From Deltaproteobacteria bacterium Ga0077539 (lineage in GTDB: Bacteria; Myxococcota_A; Polyangia; Polyangiales; Ga0077539), in the NCBI GenBank assembly GCA_001465015.1, contig LNEO01000246.1:62001-126000 (forward strand): DNA of 64,000 nt. Reading direction: 5' to 3'. Made by a program: the position numbers and the translations under genes. This document shows, in pieces, positions 1 to 8,785 of the stretch. The notes beneath the pieces were generated by a model that was not told the origin of the DNA, searched no databases, and saw nothing but the letters and a program-made list of their open reading frames with translations. The stretch's first letter is position 1, and each line of letters opens with the position of its first letter.

Positions 1-9
1 TCGAGCTCC

Positions 10-1245
10 ATGTATCGCATCACACGAATTCAACTTGCCCTTCCCCTGTGCGCGGCGCTCGTGACGAGCTGCGGACCGCAGACCCTCCCCCCCAACGACA
101 CGGGACTGCCGCGGGACGCGGCCCCGGATTCGACGGTGGACTCGGGCATCGACGCCCAGACGCCGATGGATGTGCAGCCCACGGACACCGGCGTGGACAG
201 CGGCGTGGACACCGGCGTGGACACCGGCGCCGATCGTCCGACCATCGAGACCGGCCCCGACGTCGAAGAGGACGCGGGACCCGAGACCGGGCGCGTGCTC
301 GTGTTCGTGCTCGACCGGCTCACCATCGAGCCCGTCGGTCGCACGTCGTACTCGGGCTTCAACCTCGACGGGATCTTCTCGAACACCGACGGCACGACCC
401 CGCGCTCGTGCGCGCACGGCGACTACACCTCGACGCTCGACCCGGATCAGAACCACCCGACGGCGATGCTCGACCCGATGACTCGACGGGCCACTGGCGC
501 GCCATCGATGTGCACGCCGGGCGCTGACTGCGCGGGCGGCGTCGACAACCAGCTCCCCGAGATCGCCGACCTCGTCGCGACATCGACGGGCATGGACGTT
601 CGCGCCAACGCGCAGCGCATGATCAACAGCGGCGAGCTCGCCTTCGTCGTTCGCGTCTCGGGCGTCGACGACCTGATGAACGACCCGTCCGTGACCATGC
701 GCGTTTATCAGGCTTTTCCCACGTTCTCGACGGGATGCACCGTGGTGCTCCCCGACCGCGAGTACGCCGTCGCGCAGAGCTCGCTCGTCGCGGGGGCGAC
801 CATGATCGAACAGGCGCGCTTCTCGGTGCGCGCTCGAATCGTCAACGGTCGGGTCATCCCCAACACCGGCTCGACGCTGCCGCTCCCCGTCGCGCCCGGC
901 ATCACGATCGACGTCAACAGCGCGCTGCTGCGCGCCAACATTTCGGACACGACGCTCACGCTCGGCAACCTCGGCGGATTCGGCCGCGGCTCGCAGTTCT
1001 ACGACGCGATCGTCGCGATGATGCCCTCGTTCGCCGTCCTCGGCGCGACGCTCGTCTCGCAGCTCGTCGACCTCGAAGAGCCCATCCCTACGCCCGGATC
1101 CACGCCCGGACTCTGCTCGCGCACCGTCCCCGCGCCGCCTCGCTTCGGCAACGTCGGCATCGGCGCCACGTTCAGCGCGGTGCGCGCCACGATCGCGGCG
1201 ATGCCCGCGGCCACACGGCCCCTGGGAGCGTGCGGATCGATGTGA
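10..1245 (+). CDS. Asp-rich-linker lipoprotein of unknown function
   Basis: 411 aa. The N-terminus is a lipoprotein signal peptide (hydrophobic stretch, then LVTSC with the lipid-acceptor Cys at residue 21). Residues about 25-95 are a low-complexity linker rich in Asp, Thr, Gly and Val with several near-perfect DTGVDSGV repeats. From about residue 96 the sequence becomes a normal globular domain that I do not recognise; it holds at least four Cys (in RSCAH, SMCTPGADC and TGCTV) that could form disulfides. The protein is probably anchored in the outer membrane. The next gene starts 46 nt downstream on the same strand, so co-transcription with the esterase is possible. The start at 10 is chosen because the signal peptide begins there; nothing upstream is visible. 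Confidence 0.8.
   Translation: MYRITRIQLALPLCAALVTSCGPQTLPPNDTGLPRDAAPDSTVDSGIDAQTPMDVQPTDTGVDSGVDTGVDTGADRPTIETGPDVEEDAGPETGRVLVFVLDRLTIEPVGRTSYSGFNLDGIFSNTDGTTPRSCAHGDYTSTLDPDQNHPTAMLDPMTRRATGAPSMCTPGADCAGGVDNQLPEIADLVATSTGMDVRANAQRMINSGELAFVVRVSGVDDLMNDPSVTMRVYQAFPTFSTGCTVVLPDREYAVAQSSLVAGATMIEQARFSVRARIVNGRVIPNTGSTLPLPVAPGITIDVNSALLRANISDTTLTLGNLGGFGRGSQFYDAIVAMMPSFAVLGATLVSQLVDLEEPIPTPGSTPGLCSRTVPAPPRFGNVGIGATFSAVRATIAAMPAATRPLGACGSM
184..229 (+). repeat. In-frame 12-nt tandem repeat in lipoprotein linker
   Basis: About four copies of a 12-nt unit of the form GACACCGGCGTG, encoding D-T/S-G-V. The repeat lies in the linker between lipobox and globular domain of the first lipoprotein. Similar repeats occur in other lipoproteins of the window. 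Confidence 0.75.
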
Positions 1246-1291
1246 GGTTTCGTTCTCGCTCGTCGTCGCTGAGGTACGCTCGGCGGCGAGC

Positions 1292-2956
1292 ATGAACAGG
1301 TTTCTCGCAGTGACCGCCGCGCTGCTGTGCGCTTCGTGCAGCCCCAGCCAGCGCCCCCCTGACGCCACGAGCGACGCGGGTGACGCACACACAATCAACG
1401 ACGCTTCGACGGACGCGCCCGAGGACGCTGCGACAGACGCGATGGAGCTCGACGCGCCGCCACCGTTGCCGCCCGAAGCGCGACCGCCGGCGGGGCCCGT
1501 GCGAGGGTCCGCAGGGCGCGGGTTTCAGGCGTTTCTCGGGATTCCCTACGCAGAGCCGCCGGTCGGAGACCGTCGGTGGCGATCGCCCGTCGCCAAGGCG
1601 CCGTGGAGCAGCGTGCGCGACGCGATCGCGCCCGGCTCGGCCTGCGCACAATCGGGGCTCGGCAACAACCTCGGCGCCGAAGACTGCCTCTTCGTCAACG
1701 TGCATACGCCGGACCCCAGGCCCAGCAACGCCCCGGTGATGGTGTGGATCCACGGGGGAGCGTTCGTCTTCGGCGAGGGGCTGCAGACCGACCGCGGAAC
1801 AGCAGGCGACATCCTCGCGCAGCGCTACGGGATGGTGGTCGTCAGCATGAACTACCGCCTCGGAAACTTCGGGTTCTTCACGAGCCCCTCGATCGGCGCC
1901 AACGGAAACCAGGGCTTCGAAGATCAACAGCTCGCCCTGCGCTGGGTGCGAGACAACATCGCGGCGTTTGGCGGCGACCCGGCCAACGTCACGATCGTCG
2001 GCGAATCCGCCGGCGGAGTGTCGGTGTGCCTCCACCTCGTCGCGCCCGGCAGCCAGGGGCTCTTTCGCCGCGCGATCAGCCAGAGCGGGCTGTGCGACAG
2101 CGCGCTGCCCACCCGCGCCGCCGCGGAAATGGCAGGGATAGACGTCGTTCGATCGCTTCGCTGCGACGCGGCACCGGACCTCGGCGCGTGCATGCGAGGA
2201 AAGAGCATGCCCGAGGTCCGCACCGCGGGCGCGCTCGGCAACGACGTGTTCGCGACGCTCCTCGCGAGCACTCGCGCCAACTGGCCCTCGATCGACGGCG
2301 CCGTGTTGCCCGGACAGTTTCGCGAGCGCGTCGCGGCGGGCTCGGTCGCCGACGTCCCCGTCGTCTTCGGATGGAACCGCGACGAAGGAACGCTCTTCGT
2401 CGCCCTGGCCGAGCTCGGCGGCATGGCCCTTCAAGAGTCTGCGTACGGCACGGTGCTCGACGCGCTCGCATCACAGACGGGCGTCGCTCGGTCGGCGATC
2501 GAGGCGCAGTACCCCAGGTCGCGCTATCCCGACGTGCGCCGCGCGATCGCAGAGCCGCTGGGTCACTCGGCGCTCGCGTGCCCTTCGCGTCGAGCCGCGC
2601 GGCAGCTCGCCGACCGCGGTCGCACGGTCTACACGTACCGCTTCGACTATCCAGACGCGGCGTTTCAGCTCCCGCCCGAGTGGCCGCTCGGCGCGTTTCA
2701 CTCTGCAGAAATCCAGTTTCTCTTCGGTCGGTCCGCGCGCGTCGGCAATCCTCGGTTCAACGCCGAGCAAGCCGCGCTGCACGCGGCGATGAGCGGCTAC
2801 TGGGCGCGCTTCATTCGCAGCGGCGACCCCAACGGCGAGGGAGCCGTCCCGTGGATGCCGCGCACGATGACCGCCGAGCGCTCGCTCTTGATCGATCGAA
2901 CGTTCGCGATGCGCGACAACGTCGACCGCGACCCGTGCATGCTCTGGGATCGGTGA
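1292..2956 (+). CDS. Type-B carboxylesterase (para-nitrobenzyl esterase family), lipoprotein
   Basis: 554 aa. Starts with a lipoprotein signal ([16 protein letters not shown], lipid-acceptor Cys16) and an Asp/Ala-rich linker to about residue 65, then a complete carboxylesterase type B domain. The family hallmarks are present: HGGAF oxyanion-hole region at 154-158, the nucleophile elbow GESAGG with Ser239, the acidic triad member in WNRDEGTL (Glu365) and the triad His in AFHSAEI (His470). The EDCLFVNV block after the first disulfide Cys is also typical. It should hydrolyse carboxylic esters outside the cytoplasm; the substrate cannot be read from sequence. The haloalkane dehalogenase starts 6 nt after its stop, so the two are probably one transcript. 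Confidence 0.9.
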   Translation: MNRFLAVTAALLCASCSPSQRPPDATSDAGDAHTINDASTDAPEDAATDAMELDAPPPLPPEARPPAGPVRGSAGRGFQAFLGIPYAEPPVGDRRWRSPVAKAPWSSVRDAIAPGSACAQSGLGNNLGAEDCLFVNVHTPDPRPSNAPVMVWIHGGAFVFGEGLQTDRGTAGDILAQRYGMVVVSMNYRLGNFGFFTSPSIGANGNQGFEDQQLALRWVRDNIAAFGGDPANVTIVGESAGGVSVCLHLVAPGSQGLFRRAISQSGLCDSALPTRAAAEMAGIDVVRSLRCDAAPDLGACMRGKSMPEVRTAGALGNDVFATLLASTRANWPSIDGAVLPGQFRERVAAGSVADVPVVFGWNRDEGTLFVALAELGGMALQESAYGTVLDALASQTGVARSAIEAQYPRSRYPDVRRAIAEPLGHSALACPSRRAARQLADRGRTVYTYRFDYPDAAFQLPPEWPLGAFHSAEIQFLFGRSARVGNPRFNAEQAALHAAMSGYWARFIRSGDPNGEGAVPWMPRTMTAERSLLIDRTFAMRDNVDRDPCMLWDR

Positions 2957-2961
2957 TCGCC

Positions 2962-3855
2962 ATGGACATCCTCCGCACGCCCGATGAACGCTTCGCGTCG
3001 CTGCCCGACTACCCCTTCGCGCCCAACTACGTCGACGTGACCTCGGGCCTCCGAGCGCACTATGTCGACGAAGGACCGCGCGACGCCCCGGTAGTGCTCT
3101 TGCTTCACGGCGAGCCGAGCTGGTCGTACCTGTACCGCAAGATGATCCCGCGCTTCGTCGCCGCGGGATATCGCGCGATCGCGCCGGACCTGATCGGCTT
3201 CGGGCGCTCGGACAAGCCGCGGCGACGCGAGGAGTACACCTACGCGAGGCACGTCGCGTGGATGCGTTCGCTCATCGAGACGCTCTCGCTCGGCGACCTC
3301 ACGCTGTTCTGTCAGGACTGGGGCTCGCTCATCGGGCTCAGGCTCGTGGGCGAGCACCCGGACAAGTTCTCTCGCGTGGTGGTGGCCAACGGGTTCTTGC
3401 CGACCGCCGAGCGCGCGGTGCCGCCGGCGTTTCGCGTGTGGCGCGCGTTTGCTCGGTATTCTCCGGTGTTTCCCGTCGGCAGGATCGTCGCGAGCGGGTG
3501 CGTGACCAAGCTGTCGCCCGCGGTTCGCGCGGCGTACGACGCGCCGTTTCCGTCGAGCGCGTACACCGCGGGCGCGCGCGAGTTTCCTGCGCTGGTCCCG
3601 ACGGACCCGCGCGACCCGGCGGTGCCCGCCAATCGCGCGGCGTGGGACGCGCTCTCGCGCTTCGAGAAGCCCTTTCTCACGCTGTTCGGCAAGAACGACC
3701 CCATCCTCGGCCGCGCCGACACCGTGCTCCAGAGGCACGTTCCGGGCGCGAGAGAACAGCCGCACGAGCGGACGTGGGGCGGCCACTTCGTGCAAGAAGA
3801 CCGCGGCGAGTACCTCGCGGACGCGGTCGTTCGCTGGACGCGCCCGGCTCGCTGA
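2962..3855 (+). CDS. Haloalkane dehalogenase, DhlA-like (HLD-I)
   Basis: 297 aa alpha/beta hydrolase. The [13 protein letters not shown] block (from His49) and the nucleophile elbow FCQDWGS (Asp119, Trp120) are those of DhlA-type haloalkane dehalogenases: Asp119 is the nucleophile that displaces halide and Trp120 one halide-stabilising residue. The acid is likely Asp246 in GKNDPILG and the base His275 in GGHFVQED. Length fits the family (about 300 aa). No signal peptide, so cytoplasmic. The ATG at 2962 follows the esterase stop by 5 nt; the frame is open far upstream but that part has no homology signal. An epoxide hydrolase is less likely because the residue after the nucleophile is Trp and the HGEP block is intact. 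Confidence 0.88.
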   Translation: MDILRTPDERFASLPDYPFAPNYVDVTSGLRAHYVDEGPRDAPVVLLLHGEPSWSYLYRKMIPRFVAAGYRAIAPDLIGFGRSDKPRRREEYTYARHVAWMRSLIETLSLGDLTLFCQDWGSLIGLRLVGEHPDKFSRVVVANGFLPTAERAVPPAFRVWRAFARYSPVFPVGRIVASGCVTKLSPAVRAAYDAPFPSSAYTAGAREFPALVPTDPRDPAVPANRAAWDALSRFEKPFLTLFGKNDPILGRADTVLQRHVPGAREQPHERTWGGHFVQEDRGEYLADAVVRWTRPAR

Positions 3856-4036
3856 ACTCTCACGCGCCGTGGCGCAGCGCTCGCCGCCCGATCGTGCGTG
3901 AACACCTTGAAACCATGTGTGTTCTGGGCCTCCGCTGCGACTCACGACCTCGTCGCGGCCGCGAGCGGGAATCTTCGACCCCACTCCAGGCGTATTGGAC
4001 CTTCGACCTCAACCTTTTGCCGCCATTGGAGCGCTC

Positions 4037-5314
4037 ATGACCGACCCCACGACCCCGCGCCGAACCAACGGTCTTCGCATGCTCGCCGTCGCGATCGTGG
4101 CCGTCGCGGCCGCCGGCGGCGCGCTCTACGTCGCTCGATCGCGCGCGCACCGGGACTGGCCCGCGATGACCCCGCCGCTCGCCATCGATCCTCCAGCGGT
4201 CGCTGCGTCCGGCGCGGCGTGGCCCGCGTTCGAGCAGGCGATCGCGGCGCTCCCCGCGCAGCGCGAGAGGCTCGGAGCCGCGCTCGAGGGCGACGATCCC
4301 GCCGCGGATCGCGCGAGGCTCGCTCCGTACACAGAGGCCCTGCGCCGCTTCGACCTCGCGCTCGCGAGCGGTGAGACCCCGGTCGTTGCGCCGGTCGAGG
4401 CCGACCGTCACGGGCAGCGCCCGTACCTCTCGCTGCTCGAGCTCGCCCGAGCCCGATCGCTCGCCGCACGCTTGGATGTGACCAACGGTCATCGTGCAGA
4501 ATCTCTAGCCGTGGGAGTCAAGATCGCGTCGCTGGGCGCGCGGCTCGGCCAGCAGGCGACCGACTGGCTCGGCGTGGCCGCAGCGGGCGCGATCGAAGCC
4601 CAGGGGCACCGCGCGATGGCGCGCGCGCTCGAAGGCGAACCGATCCCGCCCGACGCGCTGGCCGCAGCGAGCGCGGCGATCGACGCGACCCTCTCGCTGC
4701 CCTCGCCCCTGCACCGCGCCAACGCCGGTGAGTGCGCGACGAGCGAGCGGCACTTGTCCGCCTTTCGTGGAAAGTCCAGCGCAGAGCTCCTCGCGACGAC
4801 GGACCTTCAGCGCCCCAACGAGCAGCGCGCCGGCTGGTCGCTGCTGCCCGCGTCGTGGATCCTCGACATCGACGCGACGATCGCGGCGGTGCGACACGAG
4901 TGCCGACGAATCGACGCGGCGCTGCGACGGCCTCGCGGTGACCGAACCGTCGGCGCACCGCGAAGATACACGAACGAAAGCAGACTGACCGTTGGTCAGT
5001 GGTTGGACAATCGCGTCGGTCGGGTGCTGCTCGACCTGCTGGGTCCTTCGGTGATCGGCTTCGTCGAGCGCGACGACGGCGTGTACGCGAGCCGCTATAC
5101 CGCGCGGGCGGCGCTCGCGATCGCGACGTTTCGATCACAGAACCAGCGGCTGCCATCGTCGCTCGAGGAGGCCCGCGTCTCGGCCTCGCCTCAGCCGCTG
5201 GGCCGCGGTCGAGCCGTCACGTTCGACGCGGCCGCGCGAGCGCTCACCGTCACGTTTTCGGCCGACCGACCGCACGCGAACCGATTTCTTACGCGCTGGA
5301 ATTTCTCTATGTGA
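4037..5314 (+). CDS. Hypothetical single-pass membrane-anchored protein
   Basis: 425 aa from the ATG at 4037, which has a GGAG ribosome site about 7 nt upstream; longer in-frame starts have no such site. Residues about 14-32 form one transmembrane segment or uncleaved signal anchor (MLAVAIVAVAAAGGALYVA). The rest is Ala/Arg-rich and mostly helical, presumably periplasmic. No domain is recognised. The gene is followed after 11 nt by the convergent argA-type gene. Confidence 0.72.
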   Translation: MTDPTTPRRTNGLRMLAVAIVAVAAAGGALYVARSRAHRDWPAMTPPLAIDPPAVAASGAAWPAFEQAIAALPAQRERLGAALEGDDPAADRARLAPYTEALRRFDLALASGETPVVAPVEADRHGQRPYLSLLELARARSLAARLDVTNGHRAESLAVGVKIASLGARLGQQATDWLGVAAAGAIEAQGHRAMARALEGEPIPPDALAAASAAIDATLSLPSPLHRANAGECATSERHLSAFRGKSSAELLATTDLQRPNEQRAGWSLLPASWILDIDATIAAVRHECRRIDAALRRPRGDRTVGAPRRYTNESRLTVGQWLDNRVGRVLLDLLGPSVIGFVERDDGVYASRYTARAALAIATFRSQNQRLPSSLEEARVSASPQPLGRGRAVTFDAAARALTVTFSADRPHANRFLTRWNFSM

Positions 5315-5325
5315 CCGCGGGTCAC

Positions 5326-6642
5326 TCACACCATCGCGCGGATCAAGACCTTGCTCTTGCGCTTCTTGTCGTACCGAGCCTGGCGCGCCTCGGGCAGCTC
5401 CGACGGCCTGGCCGGAACGAAGCCTCGCTCGCGAAAAAAGTGGCTCGTCTGCGTCGTGAGCACGAAGAGCTTCTCGATCCCCTTGCGACGGGCGACGTCC
5501 GCGAGCAGCTCGACGAGCTGCTCTCCGCGCCCAGCCTCTCGATAGGACGGGTGCACGGCGACGCAGTAGAGCTCGGCCATCTTCTCGGCCTCGAAGGCCT
5601 CGATCGCGGCGCAGCCGATGACCATCTTGTCGCGCTCGATCACGTAGAAGCGCTCGATCTCGTGCTCGAGCGACTCGCGGGTGCGTCGCACGAGAAACCC
5701 CTGCTCTTCGAGCGGCCCCAAGAGCTCGAGCAGCGCCGGGATATCATCGAGCTTGGCCGGGCGGAGTCCTTCATATTGCTCGGAGGTGACGAGCGTTCCG
5801 CGGCCTTCGCGGGTGAAGAGCTCTTGGAGGATCGCGCCGTCCTGCCTTCGCTCGACGAGGTGCACGCGTCGGACGCCCTCGCGACAAGCGCGCGCAGCGG
5901 CTTCGAGGTGCTTCACCGTGTCCAGGTGAAGGTGCTTGGCGGTCCGCGCAAACTCCACGGCTTCGGCGGGCGCGAGCTGCGGGACGAGCCTGCCTCGGCG
6001 ATCGACGGCGCCCTTTCCTTCGACGAGGGCGATGAGCTTGTCCGCCTGTAGCGCGGCGGCGGCGGAGGCTGCCACTTCGTGCGACGAGAGGTTGAAGACC
6101 TCTCCGGTCGGCGAGTACCCGAGCGGCGACAAGAGCACGATGTCCGACGCGTCGAGCCGCGCGCGGATGGCGTCGACGTCGATCCGCCGAACGCTGCCGG
6201 TGAGCTGGTAATCGACGCCGCCCCGCACGCCCCACGGCCTCGCGAAGACGAAGTTGCCGCTCGCCACGCGAACGCGCGCGTGCGCCATCGGCGAGTTGGG
6301 CAGGCCCATCGACAAGAGGCCCTCGATGCGACCGCGGATGTTGCCGACGGCGTCTTCGACGCAGCTCATCGTGGCGCGGTCCGTCACGCGGGTGCCTTCG
6401 TGAAAGCGCGGCTTGATGTGCCGGTCGCGCAGGCGCTTCTCGATCTGCGGCCTCGATCCGTGCACCAGGACCAGGCGCACTCCGAGCGCGTGCAAGAGCG
6501 CGACGTCGTGCACGAGCTTCGCGAAGCCCTGATCGACCACCGCCTCTCCCCCGAACATCACCACGAAGGTCCTGCCCCGGTGCGCGTGGATGTACGGCGC
6601 CGACAGGCGAAAGAATTCAACGAACGAGCTGGGCGCTTCCAC
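5326..6642 (-). CDS. argA: Amino-acid N-acetyltransferase (N-acetylglutamate synthase)
   Basis: 438 aa from a GTG at 6642. Catalyses acetyl-CoA + L-glutamate to N-acetylglutamate, first step of arginine biosynthesis, in the cytoplasm. Residues about 1-290 match the amino-acid-kinase-like regulatory domain of ArgA (PYIHAHRGRTFVV, VHGSRPQIE, VASGNFVFARP, GVDYQLTGSVRRID, CREGVRRVHL, DGAILQELFTREG). The C-terminal GNAT domain shows CVAVHPSYR, GRGEQL, KLFVLTTQTSHFFRERGF and ends in a YDKKRKSKVL motif like the E. coli enzyme (443 aa). The GTG fits the E. coli N-terminus; an ATG at 6729 would add 29 residues, and a GGAGG lies too far upstream of the GTG to settle the choice. Divergent from the ABC-F gene. 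Confidence 0.9.
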   Translation of the reverse strand: MEAPSSFVEFFRLSAPYIHAHRGRTFVVMFGGEAVVDQGFAKLVHDVALLHALGVRLVLVHGSRPQIEKRLRDRHIKPRFHEGTRVTDRATMSCVEDAVGNIRGRIEGLLSMGLPNSPMAHARVRVASGNFVFARPWGVRGGVDYQLTGSVRRIDVDAIRARLDASDIVLLSPLGYSPTGEVFNLSSHEVAASAAAALQADKLIALVEGKGAVDRRGRLVPQLAPAEAVEFARTAKHLHLDTVKHLEAAARACREGVRRVHLVERRQDGAILQELFTREGRGTLVTSEQYEGLRPAKLDDIPALLELLGPLEEQGFLVRRTRESLEHEIERFYVIERDKMVIGCAAIEAFEAEKMAELYCVAVHPSYREAGRGEQLVELLADVARRKGIEKLFVLTTQTSHFFRERGFVPARPSELPEARQARYDKKRKSKVLIRAMV

Positions 6643-6823
6643 GGCCGGCGTGCAAGATACTGCAACTCTCCTCCGCCCGCGGGAGACAACGCATGTTCGT
6701 CGCGAGCGACCCGCGCAGCGACGAGCCATCCCGCGCTCGGCCGCGAGACGCTCGGCGCAGGGCGCTGACGTTCGCTGCTGCGCCCGAGCGCGCGCGGGGC
6801 TATCAATCACGGCCCCAACCCTC

Positions 6824-8749
6824 ATGCTCAGCACGCACAGGCTCGCGAAATCCTACGGCGCGCGGACGCTCTTCGAAGACGTCTCGCTCGAGCTCGACGC
6901 TGGTTGTCGCTACGGCCTCGTCGGCGCGAACGGCTCGGGCAAGAGCACGCTCATGAACGTCCTTTTGGGACGCGACGCTCCGTCGGACGGCAGCGTCTCG
7001 ATCGCCAAGCGGGTGCGCGTCGGAGCGCTCAGCCAGGATCAGTTTCTCGAAGACAGCGCTCGCATCGTCGACGTCGCGGCGAAGGGAGACGCGACGGTCT
7101 TCAACGCGCTGCGAGAGCTCGAGGCGCTCGGCGAGTCGAGCGGCGATCCGGTGCGGATCAGCGAGCTCGAAGAGCTCGTGCGCGTGTTCGACGGGTACAC
7201 GCTCGAGGCCCGCGCCTCGTGGGTGCTCTCGGGGCTCGGCATCGCGGCGGAGCTTCACACCCAGCCGCTCTCTGTGCTGTCGGGAGGCTTCAAGCTCCGC
7301 GTGTTGCTCGCGCAGGCGCTGATCGGCGGGCCCGAGCTCTTGCTGCTCGACGAGCCCACCAATCACTTGGACATCATCTCGATTCGTTGGCTCGAGAAGT
7401 TTCTCGTCGACTACCGCGGGTGCGCCGTCATCATCTCGCACGACCAGCGCTTTCTCGACAACGTCGCGACGCACGTGCTCGACGTCGACTACGGAACGGT
7501 CACGAAATACACGGGAAACTACAGCGCGTTCGTCCTTCAGAAGGTCGCCGAGCGCGAGCGCAGGCAGCGCGAGATCGACAAGACCGAGGCGCTCATCGCC
7601 CACAAGCGCGAGTACGTCGAGCGCTTTCGCTACAAGGCGAGCAAGGCCAGCCAGGCGCAGAGCATCCTGAAGCAGCTCGAGAAGATCGAGGTCGACGAGC
7701 TCGAGGACAGCTCGAGGCGCGCCCCCAATTTTCGCTTCGTCGCCGAGCGCCCGAGCGGAAAAGATGTGCTGCAAATCAAAGACCTCGAGAAGCGCTACGG
7801 AGAAAAGCGCGTGCTCGAGAAGCTCTCGCTCGAGCTTCGGCGCGGCGAGCGCCTCGGCGTCATCGGCCCAAATGGACTGGGAAAGTCCACGCTCCTTCGC
7901 ATCGCCGTCGGGCACCTCGCCAAGGACGCCGGCGAGGTGCGGTGGGGACACGAGGCTCGCGTCGGCTACTTCGCGCAGGACCACAGCGACGTGCTGAGCG
8001 ACCCCGAGGCGACCGCCTTGTCGATCATGGAGTCGGTCAAGCCATCGGAGACCGTCGCGTTCGTGCGCTCGACCCTCGGACGAGTGCTCTTCACTGGCGA
8101 GACCGTGCACAAGCGCGTGAAGTCTCTCTCTGGCGGCGAGGCGGCGAGGCTGGTGTTCGGGACGCTCATGGCCCTCGCGCCCAACGTGCTCGTGCTCGAC
8201 GAGCCCACGAACCACCTGGACATCGAGTCGATCGACGCGCTGGTCGAGGCGCTGCGGGCGTTCGAAGGGACGATTCTCTTCGTCTCCCACGACCGTCGGT
8301 TCGTCAGCGACGTCGCGACGCGCATCCTCGAGCTGCGCCCCGAGGGGCCGAATTTCTTTCCGGGGACCTTCGCGGAGTATCTCGAGAAGCAGGGGGACGA
8401 TCACCTCGACGCCGAGTCCGCGACGCTCAGGGCGAAGCGCGCGACGGCCGAAGGCGACGACGCGCCGGACAAGCGCCGCGCGTACGAAGAGCAAAAGAAG
8501 CGCAGAAACCGCGTCGCTCAGCTCCCCAAGCTGCGCGACAAAGCCCTGGCTGCGGTCGAGGCCGCCGAGGCCCGACGGCGCGAGATCGACGAGCTCTATG
8601 GCAAAGAGGGCTTCTTCGACGTGACCTCCAAGGCAGAGCTCGCGGCGCTCGAGGCAGAGCACGCCGCGCTCGGCCCCAAGATCGACGCGCTGATGGCCGA
8701 GTGGGAGGCGCTCGAAGACGAGATCGCGCGCGAGTCCGCGGGCGGGTGA
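6824..8749 (+). CDS. ABC-F family ATPase (Uup/EttA-like ribosome-associated)
   Basis: 641 aa with two ABC domains in one chain and no membrane segments, the plan of the ABC-F family that acts on ribosomes. First cassette: Walker A GANGSGKST (34-42), signature LSGGFKLRV, Walker B LLLDEPTNHLD (Asp176). Second: Walker A GPNGLGKST (348-356), signature LSGGEAARL, VLDEPTNHLD. A charged linker of the interdomain type lies between them. The C-terminal 80 or so residues are a predicted coiled coil rich in Arg, Glu and Ala, as in Uup. The ATG at 6824 directly precedes the first conserved block (STHRLAKSYGARTLFED). The exact subgroup needs a tree. Confidence 0.9.
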   Translation: MLSTHRLAKSYGARTLFEDVSLELDAGCRYGLVGANGSGKSTLMNVLLGRDAPSDGSVSIAKRVRVGALSQDQFLEDSARIVDVAAKGDATVFNALRELEALGESSGDPVRISELEELVRVFDGYTLEARASWVLSGLGIAAELHTQPLSVLSGGFKLRVLLAQALIGGPELLLLDEPTNHLDIISIRWLEKFLVDYRGCAVIISHDQRFLDNVATHVLDVDYGTVTKYTGNYSAFVLQKVAERERRQREIDKTEALIAHKREYVERFRYKASKASQAQSILKQLEKIEVDELEDSSRRAPNFRFVAERPSGKDVLQIKDLEKRYGEKRVLEKLSLELRRGERLGVIGPNGLGKSTLLRIAVGHLAKDAGEVRWGHEARVGYFAQDHSDVLSDPEATALSIMESVKPSETVAFVRSTLGRVLFTGETVHKRVKSLSGGEAARLVFGTLMALAPNVLVLDEPTNHLDIESIDALVEALRAFEGTILFVSHDRRFVSDVATRILELRPEGPNFFPGTFAEYLEKQGDDHLDAESATLRAKRATAEGDDAPDKRRAYEEQKKRRNRVAQLPKLRDKALAAVEAAEARRREIDELYGKEGFFDVTSKAELAALEAEHAALGPKIDALMAEWEALEDEIARESAGG

Positions 8750-8785
8750 GCTACAACCTCCCGCGTCCAGGGAGCTTGACCATCG

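Noticed and set aside
1576-2961. Extension of the dehalogenase frame upstream of 2962
   Set aside because: The added residues are Arg-rich and overlap the esterase gene in another frame; the conserved protein begins at 2962.
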